Assembly (NCBI GenBank): GCA_012034615.1 | Contig: JAAUPA010000021.1 | Span: 1-32,426 of the forward strand | Source of the DNA: Leptolyngbyaceae cyanobacterium CSU_1_4 | GTDB lineage: Bacteria; Cyanobacteriota; Cyanobacteriia; Elainellales; Elainellaceae | Reading direction: 5' to 3' | Length of the DNA stretch: 32,426 nucleotides | Shown: in pieces, positions 1-8,344 of the stretch | Position numbering within the stretch: the first letter of the stretch is position 1 | How the letters are laid out: each line of letters opens with the position of its first letter | Program-made: the position numbers and the translations under genes | Notes under the pieces: generated by a model | The model's input: only the letters and a program-made list of their open reading frames with translations | Database searches by the model: none | What the model was told of the DNA's origin: nothing

Positions 1-637
1 GGCATTGGGTTGTCGGCTTTGTGATGGAGCGACGTATCAAAACTGGCGATCGCTCTTCATGACGATTCAGCTTAGTTAGCACCACACCTCGATAGTTCCA
101 GGCATAGTGGCAGCTTGGCTTATTTTTCAAAGCTCGCTCCAAACTCTCTAACGCCTCCTCATACCGCCGCAAAGTCGCCAGAGCCACTGCTCGGCTAAAC
201 CAGCCTCGGTAGTAAGTTGGGTTGAGTGCGGTGGCTTTATCAAAGCAAGGCAAAGATTCTTTATATCGATAGAGCGTAGAGAGCGTGTGCCCTTTGTTGT
301 ACCAAGCTTTCGCATCTTTTGCGTCAAATTTAATCGCCTGATCGAAACTGGCGATCGCCCCATCCGGGTCGCCTAGTTTCGCCTGAGCCGTGCCTTTCCC
401 CAACCACGCCAAACTGTATTTGGGCTGAATCTTCAAAGCTTGCTCAAAACTGGCGATCGCCTCTCCATGACATCCCATCTCATACTGCGCACACCCGCGC
501 CAGCACCAGGCTTGATAATGCTTCGGTTCACAGGCAAGCAGCTTGTCAAATCGATCGATGGCGCTGTCATAGCGCCTGATACTGAAGAGGGTGTTGCCCT
601 GAGAAAACCAGGTTTGAAGATCTTGCGGTTGAACCAT
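1..637 (-). CDS. TPR-repeat protein, C-terminal part beyond window edge, one frameshift
   Basis: Reading the minus strand from an ATG at 637 gives a run of tetratricopeptide repeats (for example AWLGKGTAQAKLGDPDGAIA, AWYNKGHTL, GWFSRAVALATLRRYEEALE). About five 34-residue units follow each other with the usual W, G, Y/F, A and P positions. TPRs are protein-interaction scaffolds; partner and role cannot be told. The gene runs off the left edge. Near position 53 the frame breaks: the expected continuation Glu-Glu-Ala-Ile-Ala-Ser-Phe-Asp is found only one frame over, consistent with one missing G beside a HIP1 octamer. The ORF-track entries 148-363 and 433-714 are in the wrong frame. Family assignment is secure, start is good (Met-Val-Gln leading straight into the first repeat), function unknown. 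Confidence 0.8.
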   Translation of the reverse strand, partial: MVQPQDLQTWFSQGNTLFSIRRYDSAIDRFDKLLACEPKHYQAWCWRGCAQYEMGCHGEAIASFEQALKIQPKYSLAWLGKGTAQAKLGDPDGAIASFDQAIKFDAKDAKAWYNKGHTLSTLYRYKESLPCFDKATALNPTYYRGWFSRAVALATLRRYEEALESLERALKNKPSCHYAWNYRGVVLTKLNRHEERSPVLIRRSITKPTTQC

Positions 638-720
638 CGCCCGTATTGAATTTGGAGACAAATGCGGCTACAACCTTGAGTATTCCCGCTTTCAGGCTCG
701 CCGCCCCACCTCACGCCGCC

Positions 721-1953
721 CTACCGCCGTCCTACTGCCTCAATTGCCGCCTCTAGGGCGATCGCCACATGAGTCCAATGCGTCCCTCCCTGACAAAACA
801 CAATGTACGGTTCCCGCAGCGGTCCATCTGCCGAAAACTCTGAAGTGCTGCCATCAATAAACGTCCCCCCCGCCATGACTAGCTCGCTCTCATACCCCGG
901 CATATTGGCGGGCACAGGGCTGAGATAGGAGCCAACGGGCGAATACTGCTGAATGGCATGGCAAAAGGCAATCACTTTTTCGGGTGAACCCAGCTTGATG
1001 GCTTGAATCACATCGCGGCGCGGTGCCGTGGGCAGCGGATTGACCGGATAGCCTAGCTCCTGAAAAACCTGAGCCACTAAATGATTTCCCTTCAGGGCTT
1101 CTCCCACCATTTGAGGAGCCAGAAACAGCCCCTGGAACAGCAAGCGGTTTTGGTCAAAGGTTGCGCCGCCTTCGCTGCCAATGCCGGGAGCCGTGAGCCG
1201 ACAAGCTGCCATCTCGACTAGATCGGCGCGCCCTGCCACATAGCCCCCGGCGGTGACAATCGTGCCACCCGGATTTTTAATTAACGACCCGGCGATCAAA
1301 TCTGCCCCTACTGCTGGTGGTTCTCGGTCTTCGACAAATTCGCCGTAGCAGTTATCGACCAAGCAAACGGTGTTGGGGTTTTGTTGTTTGACGAGGTTAA
1401 CAATTTTTTCAATATCTACGATCGCCAAACTCGATCGCCAAGCATACCCGCACGATCGCTGAATCAAAACCAGGCGAGTTTCAGCACGGATCGCCGTTGC
1501 CAATCCCTGCCAATCGATCGCCCCTGCCGCCGTCAGTTCTAACTGTCGATAAGCAACGCCAAAGTCTTTCAAGGAACCCTGATTATTTCCCCGCAAACCA
1601 ATCACTTCTTCTAATGTGTCGTAGGGGGCACCCGCCACCGCCAACATTTCATCGCCAGGACGCAGCACACCATACAGCGCAGCCGCGATCGCATGGGTGC
1701 CCGAAACAAACTGTACTCGCACCGCCGCCGCCTCGGCTCCCATCACTTCAGCAAAGATGCGATCGAAAATTTCGCGCCCCAAATCATCGTGCCCATAGCC
1801 CGAAACCCCTGCAAAATGATGGACTCCCACCTGATGCCGACGAAACGCGCTCAAAACTCGTCGAAGATTTTCCTTGACCTGAGCGTCAATACCAGAAAAA
1901 ATCTGTGATAGTCCCTGTTCTGCTTGTTGAAGCTGCTCAAAGCTGCTCATCAT
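721..1953 (-). CDS. PLP-dependent methionine gamma-lyase-like / aluminium-resistance family protein
   Basis: A 410-aa protein of the family annotated as methionine gamma-lyase-like or cystathionine beta-lyase family protein involved in aluminium resistance (Pfam Met_gamma_lyase), a fold-type I PLP enzyme. The protein spans the full family length. Visible landmarks are QFVSGTHAIA near residues 81-90 (phosphate-binding loop region), LVDNCYGEF with Asp200 as the likely PLP pyridine-nitrogen partner, and GSLIKNPGG with Lys226 as the likely Schiff-base lysine. The C-terminal part holds the small domain (CQGGTHWTHV). The physiological substrate in cyanobacteria is not established, so the lyase name is by family only. 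Two adjacent ATGs (1953 and 1950) could both serve as start. It lies 83 bp downstream of the start of the co-oriented TPR gene's neighbour position, so it is probably its own unit or leads into the TPR gene. Confidence 0.88.
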   Translation of the reverse strand: MMSSFEQLQQAEQGLSQIFSGIDAQVKENLRRVLSAFRRHQVGVHHFAGVSGYGHDDLGREIFDRIFAEVMGAEAAAVRVQFVSGTHAIAAALYGVLRPGDEMLAVAGAPYDTLEEVIGLRGNNQGSLKDFGVAYRQLELTAAGAIDWQGLATAIRAETRLVLIQRSCGYAWRSSLAIVDIEKIVNLVKQQNPNTVCLVDNCYGEFVEDREPPAVGADLIAGSLIKNPGGTIVTAGGYVAGRADLVEMAACRLTAPGIGSEGGATFDQNRLLFQGLFLAPQMVGEALKGNHLVAQVFQELGYPVNPLPTAPRRDVIQAIKLGSPEKVIAFCHAIQQYSPVGSYLSPVPANMPGYESELVMAGGTFIDGSTSEFSADGPLREPYIVFCQGGTHWTHVAIALEAAIEAVGRR

Positions 1954-2151
1954 ACCCGACTCTCTATCTCACGGATGGTTTACAGCATTCGGAGACCCAA
2001 GGATTCTAGACCTTTGGACGGTTATTACCCTGCCACTCTGCTAATTCACCTAGCAAATCTAAAATCTACCCTCTAGAATCTAAAATGGGTCTCACCTGCG
2101 GGGTCTATTGTCGCGCGGATCGGGGTTCACATTCACATTAGAGATTAATGC

Positions 2152-2988
2152 ATGACGACAACTGCGACTACAACAAAACTTCCCTACGATTGGGCGGTCA
2201 TCATTTTTATGGCGATCATCCACTTCGTGGCACTCTTTGCCCTACTGCCCAGCAACTTTAGTTGGGTTGGCGTGGGGCTGGCTGTTTTTTTGCACTGGGT
2301 TACGGGTGGTTTAGGCGTAACGTTGGGCTGGCATCGGCTGGTAACCCATCGCAGCTTTCAGACTCCCAAGTGGCTAGAGTACTTTCTAGTATTTTGTGGA
2401 ACTCTGGCAATGCAGGGCGGACCAATCTGGTGGGTCGGTTTACACCGCCATCACCACGTTTTTTCTGACCAAAACCCCGATCACCATGATTCCACGAAGG
2501 GCTTCTGGTGGAGCCACATGGGTTGGATGTTCCACGATGTGCCCGTAGAGAATGAAATCCCTCGTTTTACAAAAGATATTGCCGACGATCGCTTTTACCA
2601 ATTCCTCGACAAGTACTTCTTCCCCATTCAGCTTGTCTTTGCTGCCTTCCTCTTTGGGGTCGGTAGCCTTTCTGGCAACGGTTGGACGTTCTTGCTATGG
2701 GGTGTCTTTGTCCGCCTAGTGCTGGTTTATCACACCACCTGGCTGGTCAACAGCGCCACTCACAAGTTTGGCTACCGCACCTACGACTCTAACGATGCTT
2801 CTACCAACTGTTGGTGGGTGGCGCTTCTAGCGTATGGCGAAGGCTGGCACAACAACCACCATACCTACCAGTACTCGGCACGGCACGGCATGAAGTGGTG
2901 GGAAATTGATGCCACCTGGATGATGATTCGGCTGCTTCAACTGGTGGGCTTGGCGAAAAAAGTGAAATTGGTTGAAAACCCGCAATAA
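2152..2988 (+). CDS. desC: Delta-9 acyl-lipid desaturase (DesC type)
   Basis: A 278-aa integral-membrane di-iron desaturase. It introduces the first double bond at C9 of acyl chains esterified in membrane lipids, using ferredoxin as electron donor in cyanobacteria. All three histidine boxes are intact: HRLVTH at 61-66, HRHHH at 98-102 and HNNHH at 233-237, separated by hydrophobic stretches as in the family. Length matches short cyanobacterial DesC proteins. A Met-Thr-rich N-terminus starts at 2152; an upstream ATG four bases earlier is out of frame. The gene is monocistronic, with about 200 bp of upstream spacer and a strong bidirectional terminator downstream. The spacer contains a short repeated AATCTAAAAT element but no operator I can name. 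DesC1 versus DesC2 cannot be separated by eye. Confidence 0.93.
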   Translation: MTTTATTTKLPYDWAVIIFMAIIHFVALFALLPSNFSWVGVGLAVFLHWVTGGLGVTLGWHRLVTHRSFQTPKWLEYFLVFCGTLAMQGGPIWWVGLHRHHHVFSDQNPDHHDSTKGFWWSHMGWMFHDVPVENEIPRFTKDIADDRFYQFLDKYFFPIQLVFAAFLFGVGSLSGNGWTFLLWGVFVRLVLVYHTTWLVNSATHKFGYRTYDSNDASTNCWWVALLAYGEGWHNNHHTYQYSARHGMKWWEIDATWMMIRLLQLVGLAKKVKLVENPQ

Positions 2989-3030
2989 GCTAGGTAAAAA
3001 TCTGTTTCTTTAAAATCTAGTTATTAAAAA

Positions 3031-3079
3031 AGAGGGCTAAGTTGGGATTTGAAATTCTGACTCAGCCCTCTCTGTTTTT
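3031..3079. terminator. Bidirectional rho-independent terminator between desC and the Uma2 gene
   Basis: AGAGGGCTAAG (3031-3041) pairs with CTCAGCCCTCT (3061-3071), with a single mismatch. A T-run follows on the right, and an A-run precedes on the left that becomes a U-run on the minus strand. It can end both the rightward desC transcript and the leftward-reading Uma2 gene's convergent partner. Confidence 0.8.
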
Positions 3080-3103
3080 CTTTTCTCTATGTACAAAGTT
3101 CTA

Positions 3104-3679
3104 TTACAAAATTTGCTCTAGATTCAAAATAAACCCCGGCAGCACAGCCTCGCCCGACAATTGCGTTGGAGCCTTGAGTACGTCTTTTTCGCGTCCTTGC
3201 CGATAAATTTCAACCTGATTCCCTTGAGGATCGAGCAAAAAGCCTAGGCGGACTCCGTTGCTCAGGTACTCCTGCATTTTGTCTTGAAGCGATCGCAAAC
3301 TATCACTCTTCGATCGCAGCTCAATGACAAAATCAGGGCAAATGGGCGGAAAGGTTTCCTGCTGTTCGGGCGCAAGCTGGTTCCAACGCTCTAAAAGAAT
3401 CCAAGCCGCATTAGGCGATCGAAACGCGCCACTAGGCAGCTTAAACATTGTCGAGGAGTCAAACGCAATGCCTGTCCCATCGACATCAGTCCAGTTGCCT
3501 AGTCGCTGTGTCAGTTTAGTATTTCGATTTCCACTCATTCCACCTGTGGGCGACATAACCACTAATTCTCCCAACGAGGTCATTTCTAACTTAGCTTCAG
3601 GATTAGACTGACAAAGCTGGCAAAACTGCTCAGAGGTGAGTTTCACCACAGGTTCAAGATTCAAGGTAATCGGAATCAT
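3104..3679 (-). CDS. Uma2-family (DUF820) putative endonuclease
   Basis: A 191-aa Uma2 protein, a PD-(D/E)xK-fold nuclease-like family massively expanded in cyanobacteria with largely unknown roles. The characteristic blocks are present in order: TSLGELVVMSPTGG near residues 34-47, the RSPNAAWILLERW segment, CPDFVIELRSKSDSL, KMQEYLSNGVRLGFLLDP, and a C-terminal LPGFILNLEQI. The first acidic site, usually Asp in an SPD motif, is Asn here (SPN), which could weaken metal binding; the PDFVIELRS Asp/Glu pair is kept. The gene converges with desC across a shared terminator and sits 34 bp downstream of the ProA-like gene, so it may be co-transcribed with it. Confidence 0.88.
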   Translation of the reverse strand: MIPITLNLEPVVKLTSEQFCQLCQSNPEAKLEMTSLGELVVMSPTGGMSGNRNTKLTQRLGNWTDVDGTGIAFDSSTMFKLPSGAFRSPNAAWILLERWNQLAPEQQETFPPICPDFVIELRSKSDSLRSLQDKMQEYLSNGVRLGFLLDPQGNQVEIYRQGREKDVLKAPTQLSGEAVLPGFILNLEQIL

Positions 3680-3713
3680 GGGCTTGATTTACTCCACCTT
3701 CACTTTCCCTATC

Positions 3714-4972
3714 CTAAACAATCCCATTACCCTGGACAATATGCTTCACCGTGGTCAACGTCTCTAGGCTAATCAACCCTCGCCGATGTCCCTTCTGGTT
3801 CGACATGCCCAACGCCACGGCACTGCCTCGCCTGGGGCTTCGGTAAAACCTTGGCGTAGCGTTGATGTAAGTCATGGCGCTATTAATCCCTAGGGCAAAC
3901 TGGCGACTTTCTTGATACGACTCTGTGGCTAAACAGTCGGCATGACCACTGCTGTACTGATTAATCCAGGTAATTGCGGTGTCTAGCCCGTCTACACTTT
4001 TGAAGGCGATCGCCCGGTTCAAAGAGGGCTGCCCCCAGTCTGCTTGATTGGCAGCACTGGTCAATATCTCGGGAAACTCTGCCGCCAAGATCGCATCGCC
4101 TCGCAGCTCAAACCCCTGTTCTTTAAGGCTATTCCACAGCATTGTTAAAGAAGTTGGGCTGTGATGCCGACTAATGAGCACTTTTTCAATTGCATTAACA
4201 GGCTCAGGCTCGCTTTTGTGGCTGTCTAAAATCATCCAGCGGGCAATGTCTAGGCTGCCGGTGGGCGACCAATACAGATAGCAATTGCCGATCGCCGTTT
4301 GCAACACCGGAGCCGTCGCTTGCCGCATCACTTGCTGCACCAGTTGGGGGCGACCGTAGGGAATGACAAGATTGATATATTGATCTTGGGTGACGAGTTC
4401 TCGAATCAAGTCGCCTTGTTCTGAGGGGACAAGCTGGACACAGTCGATCGGCAGGGCTGCGTCTTCGAGGGCAGATTGAAGAATATGAGCGATCGCCTGG
4501 TTGGAGTGACTCGCTTCAGGGCTGCCTCGCAAAATTAAGCTATTGCCTGTGCGGATGCAAAGCCCCGCAGCGATCGCCCCTAGTTCCGGCAACGCCTCAT
4601 AAATCAGCGCAATCACTCCTAAAGGCATCAACTGACAGTAGGTCTGGCATTGATCCACCTGATAAGAAGGAATATTCAAGACCTGCTGAATCGGATCAGA
4701 GGTTTCGCTCAATCGCTGGAGTGCTCGTCCCACAATCTGCAAGCGCTCCGGAGTTAGCTTGAGCCAATCTAAAATTAAATCAGGCACTGCCATCTCGCGA
4801 CTGGCTTCCAAATCAAGGGTATTAGCTTCTAAAATGTCGTCTTGTCGCTTCAGCACTCCCTCAGCCATCAGTTGCAGAGCACGACTTCGCTCTGCCCCCT
4901 TTTAGCTGCCAGTTCTAAGGAGGACTGATGGGAACGGTAAGTATTAACAGTTAAATCAGGTGAGGCGTTCAA
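3714..4972 (-). CDS. ProA-like (gamma-glutamyl phosphate reductase family) paralog without the catalytic Cys, N-terminal frameshift
   Basis: The main ORF (384 aa from 4868) is an aldehyde-dehydrogenase-superfamily protein resembling glutamate-5-semialdehyde dehydrogenase, the second step of proline synthesis: LMPLGVIALIYEALPE, GNSLILRGSPEASHSN, NLVIPYGRPQLVQ, and the C-terminal GMSNQKGHRRGLISLETLTT. Canonical ProA has Cys-Asn-Ala before a Glu-Thr-Leu-Leu-Val strand; here the matching segment is EPVNAIEKVLIS, so the nucleophilic Cys reads Val. The usual GHADGICH-like segment is also changed (QTAIGNCYLY). The N-terminus is short by about 35 residues: upstream, LAAKRG continues in another frame and joins if one G is added to the G5 run at 4895-4899, extending the gene to a possible TTG at 4972. 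Family membership is clear; catalytic activity is doubtful, and a regulatory or altered role is possible. Confidence 0.75.
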
Positions 4973-4989
4973 GGCAGTTTTGGCGGTGT

Positions 4990-5406
4990 TTATCGTCTAC
5001 AAGCTAACCACAGCATTAAGCCTAGCATTACGCACAGCACCAATGCTGCTGCCGCCACCCGAAAGGCAATGTTGGCGCTGAGGGGCGATTGTAAGAGGGT
5101 CAATAAAATTAAGAACCCCACTATAAAGATGCTGACTAGCATCAGGGGTAAGTAGTCTCTCCCCAAGCTCGATCGCGCCACCGTCCATTGATGCCCCGTC
5201 CAACGCCAAGTGCGCTTGTAAGGATAATTCGTCGAAAGTTGTTCAATGATGTACCCATTGTCCTGAACCACAAAAATTTGCTGACACCGATCGCACCCAA
5301 ACGCATCGGTTAAGGCAATGGGAGTCAGCCGACCCCGCCGCCGACAAGGACAGGGATATTCAGCTTTGAGGTCAATCTTCTGAACTTTTTGAGATTGCAC
5401 GGGCAT
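4990..5406 (-). CDS. Conserved cyanobacterial zinc-ribbon/two-helix membrane protein
   Basis: A 138-aa protein with an N-terminal cysteine pattern (CPC, then CDRC about 20 residues later) that looks like a small zinc ribbon. A basic middle part (YKRTWRWTGHQW) follows, then two hydrophobic helices near residues 86-106 and 113-135 (LPLMLVSIFIVGFLILLTLL and VAAAALVLCVMLGLMLW). The N-terminal domain would face the cytoplasm if the positive-inside rule holds. The stop lies 17 bp upstream of the proposed TTG of the ProA-like gene, so the two are probably one transcript. I recognise no characterised family; it resembles conserved hypothetical proteins of cyanobacteria. Function unknown. Confidence 0.75.
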   Translation of the reverse strand: MPVQSQKVQKIDLKAEYPCPCRRRGRLTPIALTDAFGCDRCQQIFVVQDNGYIIEQLSTNYPYKRTWRWTGHQWTVARSSLGRDYLPLMLVSIFIVGFLILLTLLQSPLSANIAFRVAAAALVLCVMLGLMLWLACRR

Positions 5407-5745
5407 CTATGAAATAGGGTTTTATCAGTCGCAGTCGGAGCCATGACGACGAGAGCAATGAGCGAAGCGAGATTACTTCTACACCCTAGCGAGATTCTCT
5501 TAACTTTGCCAAGCTGCTTGTGCAGACGAGTTGCGTAGACAAAAAGGATGTTTAAAATCTAGCTTAAGACGGCTGACTAGAGAGGATTTTAATACTGTTT
5601 TCACGATGGGGTGAAGCTTTAGAGAGTCTCTTATGGGGGATTATTGAGCGTCTTTGGCTAACTCAGCCCTTAAACCAAAATGATCCCGTCTGGGCTTTAG
5701 GAAGTTTATGATGCAGATAGGCAATTCCATAGCAAGAAATTATTA
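5407..5745. other. 339-bp intergenic region, divergent promoters expected
   Basis: This is the spacer between the leftward zinc-ribbon gene and the rightward 87-aa ORF. I see no ORF with coding character, no tRNA and no clear terminator. It must carry the promoters for both flanking genes. AT-rich blocks lie at about 5570-5600 and 5690-5745. Confidence 0.5.
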
Positions 5746-6009
5746 ATGTTTAGAGTCGCAACTCGTGGTGTTTCTCAAGAATTTGAGCGATGGACAGATG
5801 CCTTAGAGGCAGGTAAGGCGCTAATTCCTCAATGCAAAAGTTTGTTGCAAGATATTCGGATTTTTGATGAGGATCAATTGGTCTGGGTCTACAGTCGATC
5901 GCACACCTTCCCGCAATTTGTGGGTGCCGGGAACTACAATCGGCTAGCCAGAATGTTCATTGCAGAAGCGATCGCCGAACAAGAAGCCCGGGAGGATGGA
6001 AATCTTTAA
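5746..6009 (+). CDS. Small conserved hypothetical protein
   Basis: An 87-aa soluble, mixed alpha/beta-looking protein beginning MFRVATRGVSQEFERW and rich in aromatic residues in the middle (VWVYSRSHTFPQF). The base composition and an in-frame HIP1 octamer near the C-terminus (AEAIAEQEA) fit a real cyanobacterial gene. There is no signal peptide or membrane segment, and no motif I can name. It stands alone, with over 300 bp upstream and about 400 bp downstream. Real gene likely; function unknown. Confidence 0.6.
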   Translation: MFRVATRGVSQEFERWTDALEAGKALIPQCKSLLQDIRIFDEDQLVWVYSRSHTFPQFVGAGNYNRLARMFIAEAIAEQEAREDGNL

Positions 6010-6419
6010 CGTCTCCTTTACATTTCTTTAAATGATGTAGATTTCAAGAGGTAGATTTCAAGAAGATTGTGTAAATTTACTCTGAGTCAAATCGGTTCTT
6101 TTAAGTATAATTGCAGCCTCTTTTCATACACTGCTTACTGACTCTTAATCCAGCCAATGGAAGAACCCGACTGCGCGATCGCCTGATCCAGCAGCGTTTT
6201 CAAGATATTCTCCAAATCTTTTTTCGCTCCTTTCTTGAAGTAACTTGGGTAACTTGGCTCAAAAATCCTACTGTTTCATTCCATAAAGTGATTGCTCCAT
6301 TGTTCCATCCATAAAGCTATAACAGGTTAGAAACGGGTGCTATTAAACTCTATCTAAGTGACCATACTTAAAACCTGAATCGATTCAATTAACTCAATAG
6401 GTTATGTCCTCAGTAGGTT
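6010..6419. other. 410-bp intergenic region with two short tandem duplications
   Basis: The spacer holds two tandem repeats (see the separate entries at 6037 and 6398). A 67-codon ORF (6111-6314) lacks coding character and is not called. The last part should contain the promoter of the SpoIID-domain gene. Confidence 0.5.
6037..6064. repeat. 14-bp tandem duplication
   Basis: GTAGATTTCAAGAG (6037-6050) is followed directly by GTAGATTTCAAGAA (6051-6064), one mismatch. It lies just downstream of the small hypothetical gene. Confidence 0.9.
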
Positions 6420-6429
6420 ATGTCCACAG
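6398..6429. repeat. 16-bp tandem duplication at the start of the SpoIID gene
   Basis: TAGGTTATGTCCTCAG (6398-6413) is followed directly by TAGGTTATGTCCACAG (6414-6429). The second copy contains the track's ATG at 6420; the first contains an out-of-frame ATG at 6404. The duplication may affect start selection. The downstream ATG at 6444 begins a cleaner signal peptide. Confidence 0.9.
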
Positions 6430-8198
6430 TGGAAAGCTTCTCCATGAAAACGTCCTTGGCTCCTGTTTGGATTAATTTTTGGTTTTGGTCTGGTTTATCT
6501 AGCGTTACTCTGGCAATTTGTGGCTCAGCATTATTGCCCCCACCTGCTGCTGCTCAGGCAGTCCAGAATCTGCTTCCCGCCTCTGTTGAGGGACAAAGCT
6601 CGATCCAGAACTCCATTATTGATGTGGGCGTGGTGCAGCGGTTTGGCTCTGAAACCACTGATGTGATTACCCTTAAGCCTGTGGAGGGCGATCGCTTCAC
6701 CCTCAAATTTGTCGATCAAGGGGTTCCTAAGAAGCTGGTCACTGCCAACGAGGTCACCTTAAATGTCACATTGCAACCCTTGCCCCAACGCAGGTCAAAG
6801 AGCGGGTTGTTTTAAGCAGTCACCGCAGTTTTGAAAGTGCCGAAGATAGTGCAAATCAATGGAAGTCTAAGGGCATTGAAGTCGAGCTAGCTCAGCCTAA
6901 ACAGTGGCAGGTTTGGGCAAAGCGGGATACCTACAAAACCCCACTCCTGCGTCGATTGTTAATGCAAAACCTGCGCGCTCATGGTGCCACGATCGCCTTT
7001 ATTGACTCGAAGGTGCAGACGCAAGCCACCCAGGCTACGTTTACAACTGGTGGCAATCGCTATCAGCGAGATAATTTGGTGATTGATGCCGGGAGCGATC
7101 GAGTGGAGGTGACCTTCAACCGCGAAGACCACGGGCGACGGGTTTATGGCGGCGACCTCAAGCTTCAGCCCAATGCTTACGGCACCTACACCCTCGTCAA
7201 CTCCGTGCCCATCGAAACCTACCTGCGCGGCGTTGTTCCAAACGAAATTGGAGCGAGTGCTCCCCCCACTGCGATTGAGGCACAGGCAGTTTTGGCGCGA
7301 ACCTATGCCCTGCGCAATCTTCGGCGCTTTGCTATTGATAATTACCAAATGTGCGCCGATACTCAATGTCAGGTTTACTATGGTATCTCTGGCTCAGCTC
7401 CCGAATCCGATCGGGCGATCGCTGCCACGGCGGGGCAAGTGCTAACCTACCAAAATGAACTGGTCGATGCCCTCTACTCCTCTACAACAGGCGGAGTGAC
7501 TGCACCCTTTAGTAACGTCTGGAACGGCACAGACCGCCCCTACCTGCAAGCTGTAGTAGACTCGGCAGAAAACGTTTGGGATCTTTCAGCCAAACCCCTG
7601 GCAGATGAAACCCACTTCCGGGCATTTATTGCCGAAAAGAAAGGCTTTAACGAGGCAAGCTGGGATTATTTCCGCTGGCGAACGAATAGCACTTTAGCAG
7701 AATTGTCTCAAGATCTGAGGAGCTATCTGCAAAGCAAGCAGAGTTCTTTAGCGGACTTTACCAGCATTCAAGATATTAAAATTCTGGAGCGATCGCCTGC
7801 CGGACGGGTTCAACAAATGTCTGTCACCACTGATCAGGGAGTCATTCAACTCGAAAAAGACGAAATTCTGCGAGCCTTCTACGCCCCTAGCAGCACGCTA
7901 TTTTACCTCGATCCAATCTACGAAGAATCTACAAAAGCGCTTAAAGCCCCTAAAGTCATTGGAACAGAAACTCCCCAAAAGCAGGTCTCTCTGCCTTCCC
8001 CCCCATCGGCTCCCAAAGTTTTGAAGGGCTATGCTTTTGTGGGGGGGCGGTTTTGGGCATGGAGTCGGCATGAGCCAAACCGGGGCTTATCACCTAGGCG
8101 ACTTGGGTTGGTCGAGCAGCCGCATTCTTAGCTTTTACTATCCCGGCACCCAACTTCAGATCCTCAATGACTCTATTGTCTTTTGGCAGAACCCCTAG
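6420..8198 (+). CDS. SpoIID/LytB-domain protein, secreted, two frameshifts
   Basis: A secreted SpoIID-domain protein; the family includes peptidoglycan lytic transglycosylases and amidase enhancers that strip or remodel wall glycan. A signal peptide follows Met at 6444 (hydrophobic SSVTLAICGSALL, then PPPAAAQA cleavage site). The SpoIID core is clear: TYLRGVVPNEIGASAPPTAI, QAVLARTYALRN, and the ending GGFGHGVGMSQTGAYHLGDLG. Two single-base errors split it. A C is missing in the C4 run at 6783-6786 (after LNVTLQPLP, continuing TQVKERVVLSS one frame over), and an extra G sits in the G7 run at 8041-8047. Repaired, the protein ends FWQNP at 8198 and is about 590 aa. It is probably co-transcribed with ddl 146 bp downstream, another wall gene. 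Confidence 0.85.
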
Positions 8199-8344
8199 GT
8201 GGATGAGCCGTCCCTAACTCAACTTTGGGAAAGCGCCTGGGACGAGGTTATGGTACGCTACTGGCGGTCGCCCTTGGCATTGGGGTCGTGAGACAAAATT
8301 GCCAGGGGGATCGCTGTAGACGAACGCAGGGCACAAGGAAAGCT

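Noticed and set aside
148-714. ORFs 148-363 and 433-714 on the minus strand
   Set aside because: They are out-of-frame shadows; the TPR repeats are read in a different minus-strand frame running from 637 off the left edge.
6111-6314. 67-aa plus-strand ORF in the spacer before the SpoIID gene
   Set aside because: Composition is not protein-like, there is no Shine-Dalgarno, and it lies in repeat-bearing spacer DNA.
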